From: JAGLQQ01 sp043806135
GTDB taxonomy: Bacteria; Omnitrophota; Gorgyraeia; B26-G9
Direction: 5' to 3'
Length of the DNA: 62,056 nt
Assembly: GCA_043806135.1 (NCBI GenBank)
Contig: JAZDHG010000033.1
Coordinates: forward strand, 1 to 62,056
The notes beneath the pieces are model-generated. The model ran no database searches. It was not told the origin of the DNA and was given only the letters and a program-made list of their open reading frames with translations. This document shows, piece after piece, positions 44,275-53,861 of this stretch. The first letter of the stretch is position 1; each line of letters opens with the position of its first letter. A program made the translations under genes and the position numbers.

Positions 44275-46244
44275 TTTTTTATTTTTCTCTTTAAAACCAG
44301 TATCCTGTCCCTTATAATGATCGCTCTTTCAAACTGCAGGTTTTTTGCCGCTTTGGCCATTTCTTTTTCCAGCTCATCGATCAAATAATAACGTTCAAAA
44401 GTTTTTAAGTCCTTGGCCACGACATTGCAGACGATTTTTTCTGCCTCCTCTTCAATCTCTATCCAGTCTTTTATGGCTTTTTTTATTGACGCAGGAGTAA
44501 TATTATTCTCTTTATTGTATTTTAACTGCTTTTCCCTTCGCCTTTGAGTTTCTTCTATTGTCTTTGACAATGATTTAGTAATCGTATCCGCATACATGAT
44601 GACTTTTCCATTCACATTGCGTGCGGCCCTGCCTGCTACCTGGATCAAGGATGTTGCCGAACGCAGAAACCCTTCTTTGTCCGCATCCATCACACATACA
44701 AGCGATACCTCAGGAAGGTCAAGCCCTTCCCTCAAGAGATTAACACCGACCAGACAATCAAAATTTTTTTTTCTTAGATCACTTATTACCTTCACCCTCT
44801 GGAATGCATCCAGCTCAGAATGTATATAGTTTGTAGCAATTCCCGTATCCTTGAGATACTGCGACAGATCCTCAGCCATACGCTTTGTCAGTGTCGTAAC
44901 CAGAACCCGTTCATTTTTAAGAGCACGCTCTTTAACTCTGCTGATTAAATCATCCACCTGATTCGAGGACTTGATTAGGATTATTTCAGGGTCGATCAAA
45001 CCTGTCGGTCTGATTATCTGTTCAACCACCGCCCCTTTGCCCTTCTCTAATTCAAAATCAGCCGGTGTTGCTGATGCGAAAAGCACCTGATTAAGCAGGC
45101 CTTCAAACTCATCAAACTTTAAAGGCCTGTTATCAAGGCATGAAGGCAGCCTGAACCCGTAATCGGTCAAAACCTGCTTCCTTGCTTTATCTCCGTTATA
45201 CATTCCGCGCACCTGCGGTAATGTAACATGTGACTCATCAATAAATGTCAAAAAATCCTTCCCGAAATAATCAATAAGGCAGTACGGCCTGCTTCCTTTG
45301 GGCCGGTGGCTTAAGTGACGAGAGTAATTTTCAACTCCATGGCAGAAGCCTGTCTCACGCAGCATTTCCAGATCATATTTTGTGCGGGATTCCAGCCGCT
45401 GCGCCTCGAGCAACTTTCCCTGGGAAGTAAGCTCCGCTAACCGCTCCTTTAACTCCAAACTTATTGATTTGAGTCCAGACTCAAGCTGATCATCATCTAC
45501 CAGATAATGCTTTGCCGGATATATCGCGATTTCTTTTTCCGGCCTTATTTTCCTGAGACTTACCGGATCTATTATAGAGATTCTCTCGATAGTATCCCCA
45601 AAGAACTCTACACGCACGGCCGTCGTCTCATAAGCAGGAAAGATCTCCACTGTATCACCGCGCACACGAAAAAGTCCCTGCAGAAATTCTATATCATTAC
45701 GCTCATAACGAATTTTTATAAGTTTGCTTAAAAGTTCATCCCGGTTTATAAGCTGTGCTTCTTTTAAATGAACATACATCGCTTTGTACTCATCAGGTGA
45801 GCCTAAGTTATAAATACAGGAAACACTGCTTACTACAATTACGTCTTTCCTGCTCATCAGCGATGTAGTTGCTGCAAGCCGCAAGCGGCTGATCCGCTCA
45901 TTTATCGAAGCATCTTTTTCAATGTAGGTATCAGTCTGCGGGATATATGCCTCAGGCTGATAATAATCATAATAACTAACAAAATACTCCACGGCATTTT
46001 CAGGAAAAAATTCCTTAAATTCTGCATAAAGTTGTGCGGCCAGCGTTTTATTATGGGAAATTACCAGAGTAGGTTTATTTATCGCGGCAATTACTGAAGC
46101 CATGGTAAAAGTTTTTCCGCTTCCGGTAACTCCAAGTAATGTCTGATACCTATTACCACTATTAATAAGTTTCGTCAACTTGCTTATTGCCTGCGGCTGA
46201 TCCCCGCAGGGTTCAAACTGGCTGATGAGCTTAAAAGGCTTCAT
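44259..46244 (-). CDS. uvrB: Excinuclease ABC subunit B
   Basis: Damage verification helicase of nucleotide excision repair, 661 residues. Walker A GVTGSGKTFTMA at 38-49, the beta-hairpin VSYYDYYQPEAYIPQTDTYI near 90-110, DESHVTLPQVRGMYNGDKAR, GVNLLREGLDLPEVSLV and QVAGRAARNVNGKVIMYAD are intact, and a C-terminal UVR motif ends the protein. Its ATG overlaps the pilT stop by one base. It is not under its own promoter here, so SOS control would have to act on the whole operon. Confidence 0.97.
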   Translation of the reverse strand: MKPFKLISQFEPCGDQPQAISKLTKLINSGNRYQTLLGVTGSGKTFTMASVIAAINKPTLVISHNKTLAAQLYAEFKEFFPENAVEYFVSYYDYYQPEAYIPQTDTYIEKDASINERISRLRLAATTSLMSRKDVIVVSSVSCIYNLGSPDEYKAMYVHLKEAQLINRDELLSKLIKIRYERNDIEFLQGLFRVRGDTVEIFPAYETTAVRVEFFGDTIERISIIDPVSLRKIRPEKEIAIYPAKHYLVDDDQLESGLKSISLELKERLAELTSQGKLLEAQRLESRTKYDLEMLRETGFCHGVENYSRHLSHRPKGSRPYCLIDYFGKDFLTFIDESHVTLPQVRGMYNGDKARKQVLTDYGFRLPSCLDNRPLKFDEFEGLLNQVLFASATPADFELEKGKGAVVEQIIRPTGLIDPEIILIKSSNQVDDLISRVKERALKNERVLVTTLTKRMAEDLSQYLKDTGIATNYIHSELDAFQRVKVISDLRKKNFDCLVGVNLLREGLDLPEVSLVCVMDADKEGFLRSATSLIQVAGRAARNVNGKVIMYADTITKSLSKTIEETQRRREKQLKYNKENNITPASIKKAIKDWIEIEEEAEKIVCNVVAKDLKTFERYYLIDELEKEMAKAAKNLQFERAIIIRDRILVLKRKIKKWKEK

Positions 46245-47320
46245 TACTTACGAGATTCTTTACCGGACTTCATAAGCAGTGCTTTAAAATGTGAGATATC
46301 CTTTACCCTATTAATAGCGGTTTCATAACTAATAATACCCTTGCTATACAAATCTTTTAATGAGGTATCCATAAGCTGCATACCCATATCCATGCTTGTC
46401 TGCATAACAGTAGCGATCTGCTCTGTTTTTGCCTCACGGATTATATTACGCATAGCAGGCGATGCTATAAGTATTTCTGCTGCCATAACTCTGCCTTTGC
46501 CGTCAATCCGCGGCAGTAACTGCTGTGAGATAATACCTTCAAGAGCATTAGCCAGCACCATTCTTATCTGCTGCTGTGAATGAGGAGGAAAAACATCAAT
46601 AATTCTGTCAATGGTCTGAGAAGCATCAGGTGTATGCAGGGTTGCCAGAACCAGATGTCCTGTCTCGGCAGCTGTCAAGGCTGTCGAGATCGTTTCCAGG
46701 TCTCTCATCTCCCCGACACATATTACATCAGGGTCTTGCCTCAAAGTATGCACCAGGGCGCTGGCAAAAGTCTTAGTGTCTGAATAAACCTCTCTCTGGA
46801 TAATAACACTTTTCTTATGCGTATGAATGTATTCTATCGGATCCTCAATAATAATTATCCGTTCAGATCGTTCTTTATTAATAATATCGATCATTGCATT
46901 CATTGTGGTTGTCTTACCGACTCCTGTGGGCCCGGTGACCAGAACAATACCAGAGCGTTTTCGGCAAAACTCAGGAATAATCGTGGGAAGGCCCAGCTCT
47001 TCGGGTGATTTTATCCGTAGTCCAACAATACGAAACGCCGCCTCGACATTATCCTTGGAAATATAAACATTAACTCGGAATCTGCTGATTCCCGGCAAAG
47101 CTATAGAAAAATCAAGTTCCCATTCTTTTTCAAATTTAGCGGCCTGCACTTCGTTTAGAATGCTGTAAACCATTTCTTTTGTCTGCTCGCCGTTTAATGG
47201 CTCCATTTCCATCGGACGCAATTCTCCATCAATTCTTAATGTCGGAGGCGAACCGCAAACAAGATGCAAATCTGAGGCATTGCTTTCAACCGCAATTTCT
47301 AAAAGTTTTCGGATATCCAT
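46244..47320 (-). CDS. pilT: Type IV pilus retraction ATPase PilT
   Basis: A 358-residue hexameric ATPase. The N-terminal PAS-like part (ASDLHLVCGSPPTLRIDGEL) is followed by Walker A GPTGVGKTTTMNAM at 130, the Asp box RIIIIEDPIEYIH, Walker B region CVGEMRDLETISTALTAAET, the His box LATLHTPDASQTIDRIIDVF and the retraction-linked RMVLANALEGIISQQLLPR. No other pilus gene is adjacent; it is embedded between nadC and uvrB. Confidence 0.95.
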   Translation of the reverse strand: MDIRKLLEIAVESNASDLHLVCGSPPTLRIDGELRPMEMEPLNGEQTKEMVYSILNEVQAAKFEKEWELDFSIALPGISRFRVNVYISKDNVEAAFRIVGLRIKSPEELGLPTIIPEFCRKRSGIVLVTGPTGVGKTTTMNAMIDIINKERSERIIIIEDPIEYIHTHKKSVIIQREVYSDTKTFASALVHTLRQDPDVICVGEMRDLETISTALTAAETGHLVLATLHTPDASQTIDRIIDVFPPHSQQQIRMVLANALEGIISQQLLPRIDGKGRVMAAEILIASPAMRNIIREAKTEQIATVMQTSMDMGMQLMDTSLKDLYSKGIISYETAINRVKDISHFKALLMKSGKESRK

Positions 47321-47340
47321 TTCTGTCTCCTTTATAAAAA

Positions 47341-48225
47341 TTATTTTATTTTAAGGCTGAAATCTGCGCATTTAACTGAATGGGTCAAGACTCCCATAGA
47401 GATAAAATCGACTCCGCATTTTGCAACCGATATAATATTTTTTCCCGTAATATTCCCGGAGGCTTCAAGTTTTATATTCTTATTAACTTTATTTCTTAAA
47501 GAAACCGCTTCTTTCATTTGTGCGGTATTCATATTATCAAGCATAATAATATCAGGTTTTCCCTTCAAGGCATCCTCTAATTCCCTGATACTGGAAACTT
47601 CTATCTCTATAATAGTCTGCCTTGGCGCATTTTTTTTTGCTGTCATTATGATATCATATAAAGATCGGTAAGAGTATTCTTTTTTAAGAATCCTAATATG
47701 ATTGTCTTTTATTAATATCTGGTCGTACAATCCGCATCTGTGATTACTTCCTCCCCCGATTTTGACCGCGTATTTCTCAAGCACTCGTATTCCCGGAGTA
47801 GTTTTTCTTGTATCGAGTATCCGTGTCCTGTATTTCCTGATTTTATCAGTAAGCATTCTGGTGCCAGTCGCAATCCCTGAGAGTCTGCCCAGAAAATTCA
47901 AGGCCGTTCTCTCCGCCTTTAAAATACTATCTGCAAATCCTGTTATGGTGCAGATCGCTGTTTTAGAGTGAAGCCGGCTGCCTTCTTTAACATGAACGAC
48001 TACTTTTGCGCTGCGGTCAATCTGACGGAAAACTTCCTTAATAACCTCCAGACCGCAAACAACAACATTCTTATCTTTTGAAGATATAACCGCTTTGACC
48101 TTTGTTTTTTGATTCAAAACATAATCACAGGTAATATCACCGCTTCCGATATCCTCAGCAAGCGCATTACTGACTATTATAGAAACATCCGACAATATGG
48201 ACTGATTATTTTTGTTTAAGCGCAT
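47341..48225 (-). CDS. nadC: Nicotinate-nucleotide pyrophosphorylase (QPRTase)
   Basis: Converts quinolinate and PRPP to nicotinate mononucleotide in NAD synthesis. The 294 residues have EDIGSGDITCDYVL near the start, RTALNFLGRLSGIATGTRM near 108, DTRKTTPGIRVLEKYAVKIGGG near 140, and EASGNITGKNI plus GVDFISMGVLTHSVK at the C-terminus. It overlaps the 3' end of valS by 20 nt. nadA and nadB are outside the window. Confidence 0.96.
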   Translation of the reverse strand: MRLNKNNQSILSDVSIIVSNALAEDIGSGDITCDYVLNQKTKVKAVISSKDKNVVVCGLEVIKEVFRQIDRSAKVVVHVKEGSRLHSKTAICTITGFADSILKAERTALNFLGRLSGIATGTRMLTDKIRKYRTRILDTRKTTPGIRVLEKYAVKIGGGSNHRCGLYDQILIKDNHIRILKKEYSYRSLYDIIMTAKKNAPRQTIIEIEVSSIRELEDALKGKPDIIMLDNMNTAQMKEAVSLRNKVNKNIKLEASGNITGKNIISVAKCGVDFISMGVLTHSVKCADFSLKIK

Positions 48226-50902
48226 TTTCTATCTTTTCCAGTTTTGCTTTATCCTGCTTCAGCTTCTCCAGGCTCTGTTTTTCTTTTTTCACAACAGCAG
48301 CAGGAGCATTCTTTAAATAATTTTTATTATTCAGAAGCTTTTCTTTACGTATTACATGCTGATTGATTTCACTGATCTGCTTCAGGATTTTTTCTTTTTC
48401 TTTTTGAGTATCCATATCTTCTTCGCCTTTAATTTTCATCATGATCAAGCAGCCTGTCGAGGAGGCCGTCGGATTAACAGAGATATCAATATCTTTTTCA
48501 CCTGCCAATTCAAGCTTCTGTATATTAGCCAGATTAATTAAGTATTCGCGGTTCTTTTCAAGAACACATATTGTATCCTTATTGTCAGAGCCGATGCTTA
48601 TATCTACCTTATCTTTCGGCTTGACATTAAACTCGCTTCTCAAATTTCTTGTTCCCGTACAAACATCCATCAATATCTGCATCTCTTTCTCAAGACCGGC
48701 ATCAATATAAGCTGCGTCAACCTCCGGCCACGGCTGGGACAGGATCGATGTTTTTTTACCTGTTACTTTCTGCCAAATTTCATCGGTTATCAACGGCATA
48801 AAAGGATGCAGAATGCGCAGGCTTTTTTCTAAAACATTATAAAGCACGGCTTGGGTATTTTGGCTTTCTAAACTTAATTTAGAAAATTCAATATACCAGT
48901 CGCAGAACTGATGCCAGAAAAATTCATAAATAATGTTTGCCGATTCATTTAACCTGTACTGGGCAAAGGAATTGTTAAGCTTTTCCAAGATAGAGTTAAA
49001 TCTGCTGAGGATCCAGGCATCTGAGGAGCATAATTCATCTTTTAAGGGAATTTCCGGCCAATGAAGATGATCTTTATGCTCAAGATTCATCAATATAAAC
49101 CGCGACGCATTCCAAATTTTATTACAGAAATTTCTGCCGAATTCAAACTTCTCCTCACTCAGATATATATCTTGGCCCATAGCGGTTATGGATATCAGGC
49201 TGAAACGCAGGGCATCTGTTCCGTAACTTGAAATGATCTCAAGCGGATCAATGCTGTTGCCAAGAGATTTTGACATCTTTTTGCCTACATCATCACGCAC
49301 CGTCCCATGTATGTAGACATCTTTAAACGGGAGATCTCCCATAAACTCAAACCCGGCCATGATCATGCGGGCTACCCAAAAAAAGATTATCTCAGGCGCA
49401 GTAACCAGCACAGCGGTAGGATAAAAATACTCCAATTCCTCTTTTGCTGTCTTCTGTTTTCTGTCTTCTGTTTTCTGATTAAAAGGCCAGCCGAATGTAG
49501 CAAAAGGCCATAGCCAGCTTGAAAACCAGGTATCCAGTACATCAACATCCTGCACAATGTCTTTTGAACCGCATTGCCGGCATTTATCTGGTTTTTCTCT
49601 GGAAACAGTAACACCTTTTCTGTAATCATTTTCATCCTGGCACCGGGCACAGTAATAAACCGGCAGCCTGTGTCCCCACCATATCTGTCGGGAGATACAC
49701 CAGTCCTGAATATTTTCCATCCAGTTCAGGTAAACTTTTGTCCACCTTTGCGGATAAAAATTTATCCGTCCGTCCTGAACAGCCTTAAGCGCCGGTTGAG
49801 CGAGAGGTTTCATTTTCACAAACCACTGTTTTGAATAATAAGGCTCAATCACCGTATGACAACGGTAACAATGCCCAACCGCATGCTGATGCGCTTCAAC
49901 CTTCATTAAAAGTTTTTTTGCCTTTAAATCCTCTATTATCGTCTCTCTGGCCTCGTATCGGTCACTGCCCTGGTAATCGCCGGCGTTTTCATTACAGGTT
50001 CCGTCCGGATTAAGCACGTTGATAAATTCAAGATCATGTCTCCTCCCCATAGCATAGTCATTGGGATCATGGGCAGGAGTAACTTTAACCGCTCCTGTTC
50101 CAAATTCAGGATCGACAAACTCATCAGCGATAATCTTGATCGGCCTGTCCATCAGAGGCAAGATCACGGTTTTTCCTATAAGATGCTTATAGCGTTTATC
50201 TTCAGGATGAACCGCAACCGCAGTATCTCCAAGCATTGTTTCCGGCCGCGTCGTGGCCACAACCACAAATTCCTTTGAATCCTTGATCGGATATTTAATA
50301 TGATAGAGCATTCCTTGCGTGTCTTTATGGGGAGCTTCTTCGTCGGAAAGGGCGGTCTGGCAGCGCGGACACCAGTTTATTATATAATTACCGCGGTAAA
50401 TCAGCCCCTTTTCATATAATCTAATAAAAACCTCAAGCACGGCATTGCTATAACCTTCGTCCATGGTAAAACGGATCCTCTGCCAGTCACAGGCACAGGC
50501 CAGCCTTCGCAGCTGCTTGATTATCGTTGATCCGTATTCCTGTTTCCATTCCCAGACAAGCTCAAGAAATTTCTCCCTTCCGATACTATCACGTGTCAGC
50601 CCTTCTTTAGCGAGTTTTCTTTCGACTACATTCTGTGTAGCAATTCCCGCATGATCAGTACCCGGCATCCATAGTGACTCAAATCCGCACATCTTCTTGT
50701 AGCGTATGAGAATATCCTGAATAGTATTGTTAAGGGCATGCCCCATATGCAGAATACCTGTTACATTTGGCGGAGGAATAACTATTGAAAACGGCTTTTT
50801 TGACTGGTCGATACTAGCGTGAAAAAAGGATTTTTCTTCAGAAAAAAGATACTGTTTTTCCTCAATATCCTTAAAACTATATTTTTTAGCAAGCTCTTCC
50901 AC
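48206..50902 (-). CDS. valS: Valyl-tRNA synthetase (with a repeat-encoded extra loop)
   Basis: Class Ia enzyme, 898 residues. HMGH in PPNVTGILHMGHALNN, KKMSKSLGNS, the CP1 editing domain (TTRPETMLGDTAVAVHP), a zinc site (CARC, CRQC) and the C-terminal coiled coil are all present. Between ATFGWPF and LEYFYPTAVLVT, where other ValRS proteins have a short link, residues 475-486 read NQKTEDRKQKTA and are encoded by a 14-bp tandem repeat (49447-49477). The reading frame is kept and all catalytic motifs follow. It lies 4 nt after cimA. Confidence 0.97.
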   Translation of the reverse strand: MEELAKKYSFKDIEEKQYLFSEEKSFFHASIDQSKKPFSIVIPPPNVTGILHMGHALNNTIQDILIRYKKMCGFESLWMPGTDHAGIATQNVVERKLAKEGLTRDSIGREKFLELVWEWKQEYGSTIIKQLRRLACACDWQRIRFTMDEGYSNAVLEVFIRLYEKGLIYRGNYIINWCPRCQTALSDEEAPHKDTQGMLYHIKYPIKDSKEFVVVATTRPETMLGDTAVAVHPEDKRYKHLIGKTVILPLMDRPIKIIADEFVDPEFGTGAVKVTPAHDPNDYAMGRRHDLEFINVLNPDGTCNENAGDYQGSDRYEARETIIEDLKAKKLLMKVEAHQHAVGHCYRCHTVIEPYYSKQWFVKMKPLAQPALKAVQDGRINFYPQRWTKVYLNWMENIQDWCISRQIWWGHRLPVYYCARCQDENDYRKGVTVSREKPDKCRQCGSKDIVQDVDVLDTWFSSWLWPFATFGWPFNQKTEDRKQKTAKEELEYFYPTAVLVTAPEIIFFWVARMIMAGFEFMGDLPFKDVYIHGTVRDDVGKKMSKSLGNSIDPLEIISSYGTDALRFSLISITAMGQDIYLSEEKFEFGRNFCNKIWNASRFILMNLEHKDHLHWPEIPLKDELCSSDAWILSRFNSILEKLNNSFAQYRLNESANIIYEFFWHQFCDWYIEFSKLSLESQNTQAVLYNVLEKSLRILHPFMPLITDEIWQKVTGKKTSILSQPWPEVDAAYIDAGLEKEMQILMDVCTGTRNLRSEFNVKPKDKVDISIGSDNKDTICVLEKNREYLINLANIQKLELAGEKDIDISVNPTASSTGCLIMMKIKGEEDMDTQKEKEKILKQISEINQHVIRKEKLLNNKNYLKNAPAAVVKKEKQSLEKLKQDKAKLEKIENALKQK
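49447..49477. repeat. 14-bp tandem repeat inside valS
   Basis: CTGTCTTCTGTTTT occurs twice in perfect tandem plus three bases of a third unit. It encodes part of an insertion in ValRS. It resembles the intergenic short tandem repeats of this window in character but has its own unit. Confidence 0.9.
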
Positions 50903-50906
50903 GATA

Positions 50907-52484
50907 TTATTTTTTAGTTTCCTTTTCCTTCAACAACTTATATTCAATACTGTCTACCAGAGCCTGCCAACTTGCTTCAATAATATTTTCCGAGACTCCC
51001 ACTGTCCACCAGGAGTTTTTTTCATCCTGTGATTCAATGAAAACACGTACTTTAGCAGCAGTTCCCGCCTTAGAGTCCAAAACGCGAACTTTAAAATCTG
51101 ACAAATGCATGCCTGATAATTCCGGATAGAAATCTCGCAGTGCCTTGCGCAAAGCTCCGTCTAAAGCATTCACCGGGCCGTCTCCCTCGCAGGCAGTATT
51201 CACCCGGACTTTTCCTACTTTTATTTTTACAGTTGCTTCGGAAATAAGCGTATTATCCTGTCTTTTTTCAACAATAACCCTAAATCCGTCAAGTTCAAAA
51301 AATTTTACGAATTTTTTAAGCGTCTTTTTAATAAGCAGCTCAAAAGAGGCCTCAGCCGCTTCGAACTGATATCCTTCATACTCCAGCTCCTGTATTTGTT
51401 TATGAAGCTTTTTGGTGCTTTTATCGTTTTTCCCCAGGTCAAATGACAGCTGTTTAGCCTTAAACAATATGCTTGTTTTACCGGCAAGTTCAGAAGCAAG
51501 AAAGCGTCTCTTATTACCAACTGTATCCGGAAGAACCTGCTCATAAGTTAAAGCGTTTTTTACCATCGCGTTTATGTGCACCCCGGCCTTATGGGCAAAT
51601 GCGCTGGTTCCCACAAACGGCTGATTATCCTGCTGTTTCATATTGCTTACTTCGCTAATATAGCGGGAAACCTCCGTAAGTTCCTTAAGTTTTGCCCTTC
51701 CTACTGCTTTTATTTTAAGCTTCAGCTCAAGACAGGCAATGACCGCGCAAAGATCCGCATTACCGCAACGTTCCCCATAACCGTTTATCGTACCCTGAAC
51801 ATGGGAACATCCGGCCTCAACTGCCGCGATGCTGTTGGCCACAGCCATACCGTTATCATTATGTACATGTATCCCTACATCAACCGTAATAGTCTCCATT
51901 ACCAAGCTGGTGATTTTTTTAACATCAGAGGTTATAGTACCTCCGTTAGTATCGCATAATATAATACACTCAGCACCGGCATCCTGAGCCGCAATAAGTG
52001 TTTTAAGCGCATATTCCGGGTTATGCTTATAACCGTCAAAAAAATGTTCAGCATCATAGAATGCTTTTATTTTTTTCGAACGGATGAACTCAATAGTATC
52101 TGTGATCATGCGCAGGTTCTCATCAAGCGATGTTTTTAAAACATCCTTAACATGCAGATCCCAGCTTTTACCAAAAATTGTAATATACTTCACCCCGGAG
52201 TTAACAAGCGCCTTCAGTATCGGGTCTTTTGATGCCGGCACATCTTTCCTGCGTGTACTTCCAAAAGCAGCCACCTTAGTATTTTTAAACCGGATCTTTT
52301 TTATAGCTTTGAAAAACTCCAGATCTTTAGGATTTGATCCAGGCCAACCGCCTTCTAAGAAGTCCACGCCTAACTCATCCAGCTTTTTAGCAATAAGAAT
52401 TTTGTCATTTACAGAGTAGGATATACCTTCTGTCTGAGCACCGTCACGAAGCGTAGTATCATATATTGTAACTTTACGCATCAC
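50907..52484 (-). CDS. cimA: (R)-citramalate synthase
   Basis: Condenses acetyl-CoA with pyruvate, an entry to isoleucine synthesis without threonine deaminase. The 525 residues have YDTTLRDGAQTEGISYSVNDK at the start, ECIILCDTNGGTI, VGIHVHNDNGMAVANSIAAVEAG (metal His pair), NGYGERCGNADLC near 235 and a C-terminal LeuA dimer domain (TACEGDGPVNALDGALRKAL). Length and these blocks match the cimA branch (TIGR00977 type) better than leuA. It lies 15 nt after lysC. Confidence 0.9.
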   Translation of the reverse strand: MMRKVTIYDTTLRDGAQTEGISYSVNDKILIAKKLDELGVDFLEGGWPGSNPKDLEFFKAIKKIRFKNTKVAAFGSTRRKDVPASKDPILKALVNSGVKYITIFGKSWDLHVKDVLKTSLDENLRMITDTIEFIRSKKIKAFYDAEHFFDGYKHNPEYALKTLIAAQDAGAECIILCDTNGGTITSDVKKITSLVMETITVDVGIHVHNDNGMAVANSIAAVEAGCSHVQGTINGYGERCGNADLCAVIACLELKLKIKAVGRAKLKELTEVSRYISEVSNMKQQDNQPFVGTSAFAHKAGVHINAMVKNALTYEQVLPDTVGNKRRFLASELAGKTSILFKAKQLSFDLGKNDKSTKKLHKQIQELEYEGYQFEAAEASFELLIKKTLKKFVKFFELDGFRVIVEKRQDNTLISEATVKIKVGKVRVNTACEGDGPVNALDGALRKALRDFYPELSGMHLSDFKVRVLDSKAGTAAKVRVFIESQDEKNSWWTVGVSENIIEASWQALVDSIEYKLLKEKETKK

Positions 52485-52499
52485 TGCAACTCCCTATTT

Positions 52500-53726
52500 T
52501 TATTTTTTTTTATCAAGGCCGAATGCCGTATGCAAGGCCTTTACTGCCGCTTCGGCTTTTTTCTTAGCTATTACGCATGAAATACTGATCTCAGATGTTG
52601 AGATCATCTCAATATTAATCTTTTTATCGGCCATTACCTCAAACATTTTTGCCGCTACTCCGGGATGGCTTTTCATCCCAACCCCGACAATCGAGACTTT
52701 GGCTATATCCTCATCAAATGTTACTTGTTCCGCTTTAATCTTTTTAACTATTTCCCTTGCGGTTTTAAGGGACTTTTGTAAATCAACTTTTGGAACCGTG
52801 AAAGATATGTCCGTTCGTCTGGTGCGGCTTATATTCTGAATTATCATGTCCACATTAATTTGCGCCTCAGCCAGGGTTTTAAAAATCTTTGCCGCGATCC
52901 CCGGCCTGTCCGGAACATCGCATATCGTCATTTTTGCTTCTTTTTTCTCAAGAGTTACACCAGAAATAACAACACCTTCCCACATTGCTTTTGCCTCCTT
53001 AAGGATCATCGTACCTACTGCCTTTGAAAAACTTGACCGCACATGAATAGGTACGTTGAATTTTTTTGCAAGTATTACCGAACGCGCCTGTAAAACCTGC
53101 GAGCCCAGCGATGACATCTCAAGCATCTCATCATAACTCAGGTAATCAAGCTTTTGCGCCTTGGGCACAATCCGCGGATCTGCCGTGAAGACACCCTCAA
53201 CATCGGTATTCATCTCACACATACACCCGCCCAGAGCTTTGCTCAAAGCAACAGCTGTCAGGTTAGAACCGCCCCGGCCTAAAGTCGTGATCTCATGATT
53301 TTTGGTTATACCCTGAAAACCGGCAACAATAACGATCTTTCCCTTAGCTAAATGCTGTTTAATCTTCTTTCCATCAACATTAATCAGTTTGGCATTGGAG
53401 AAAGAAGTGTCCGTGATTATACCTACCTGCGCGCCGGTAAATGATATCGCCTCATAGCCCAGCTTATGTATGGCCATGGCCAGCAGAGCAACAGAAACCT
53501 GTTCCCCCGTAGAAACAAGCATATCATACTCTCGATCCGAAGGGGTATCAGTTATCTGCTTGGACAACTCAATCAGTTTATCCGTGGTATCACCTAATGC
53601 CGAAACTACAACCACAACGTTATAGCCGTCTTTCTTAGTAGCAACCACTCTTTTGGCAACGCTTTTAATGCGCTCTGCATTGGCGACCGAAGTGCCGCCG
53701 TATTTTTGTACGATTATTTTTTTCAT
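52500..53726 (-). CDS. lysC: Aspartate kinase
   Basis: First step of the aspartate pathway (Lys, Thr, Met, DAP). The 408-residue protein opens IIVQKYGGTSVANAERIK, has VVVVVSALGDTTDKLI, FQGITKNHEITTLGRGGSNLTAVAL near 145-165 and two C-terminal ACT domains (about 265-400) for feedback control. Its own promoter at 53738-53766 drives a seven-gene run to birA. Confidence 0.96.
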   Translation of the reverse strand: MKKIIVQKYGGTSVANAERIKSVAKRVVATKKDGYNVVVVVSALGDTTDKLIELSKQITDTPSDREYDMLVSTGEQVSVALLAMAIHKLGYEAISFTGAQVGIITDTSFSNAKLINVDGKKIKQHLAKGKIVIVAGFQGITKNHEITTLGRGGSNLTAVALSKALGGCMCEMNTDVEGVFTADPRIVPKAQKLDYLSYDEMLEMSSLGSQVLQARSVILAKKFNVPIHVRSSFSKAVGTMILKEAKAMWEGVVISGVTLEKKEAKMTICDVPDRPGIAAKIFKTLAEAQINVDMIIQNISRTRRTDISFTVPKVDLQKSLKTAREIVKKIKAEQVTFDEDIAKVSIVGVGMKSHPGVAAKMFEVMADKKINIEMISTSEISISCVIAKKKAEAAVKALHTAFGLDKKK

Positions 53727-53737
53727 AATGTTATATG

Positions 53738-53766
53738 ATTTTACCGCAAAACCAACAGTACGTCAA
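53738..53766 (-). promoter_or_regulatory. Sigma-70 promoter of lysC operon
   Basis: Minus strand TTGACG (53766-53761), 17-bp spacer, TAAAAT (53743-53738). Each hexamer matches consensus at 5 of 6. It lies 12 bp from the lysC start codon, so the leader would be very short. Confidence 0.72.
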
Positions 53767-53770
53767 TATT

Positions 53771-53815
53771 TGCTATAATTAAGTAGCGAGTAGCGAGAAA
53801 AATACCGAAGCCCGA
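53771..53815. repeat. Degenerate short tandem repeat between RES and lysC genes
   Basis: AAGTAGCGAGTAGCGAG (7-bp unit, about 53784-53798), followed by CGAAGCCCGAAGG. The same words occur in inverted form near 24281-24309. No ORF. Confidence 0.6.
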
Positions 53816-53861
53816 AGGACGCAATTTTAAGGTAGAATGTTAAAAGGGTTTGCTCTTATGC

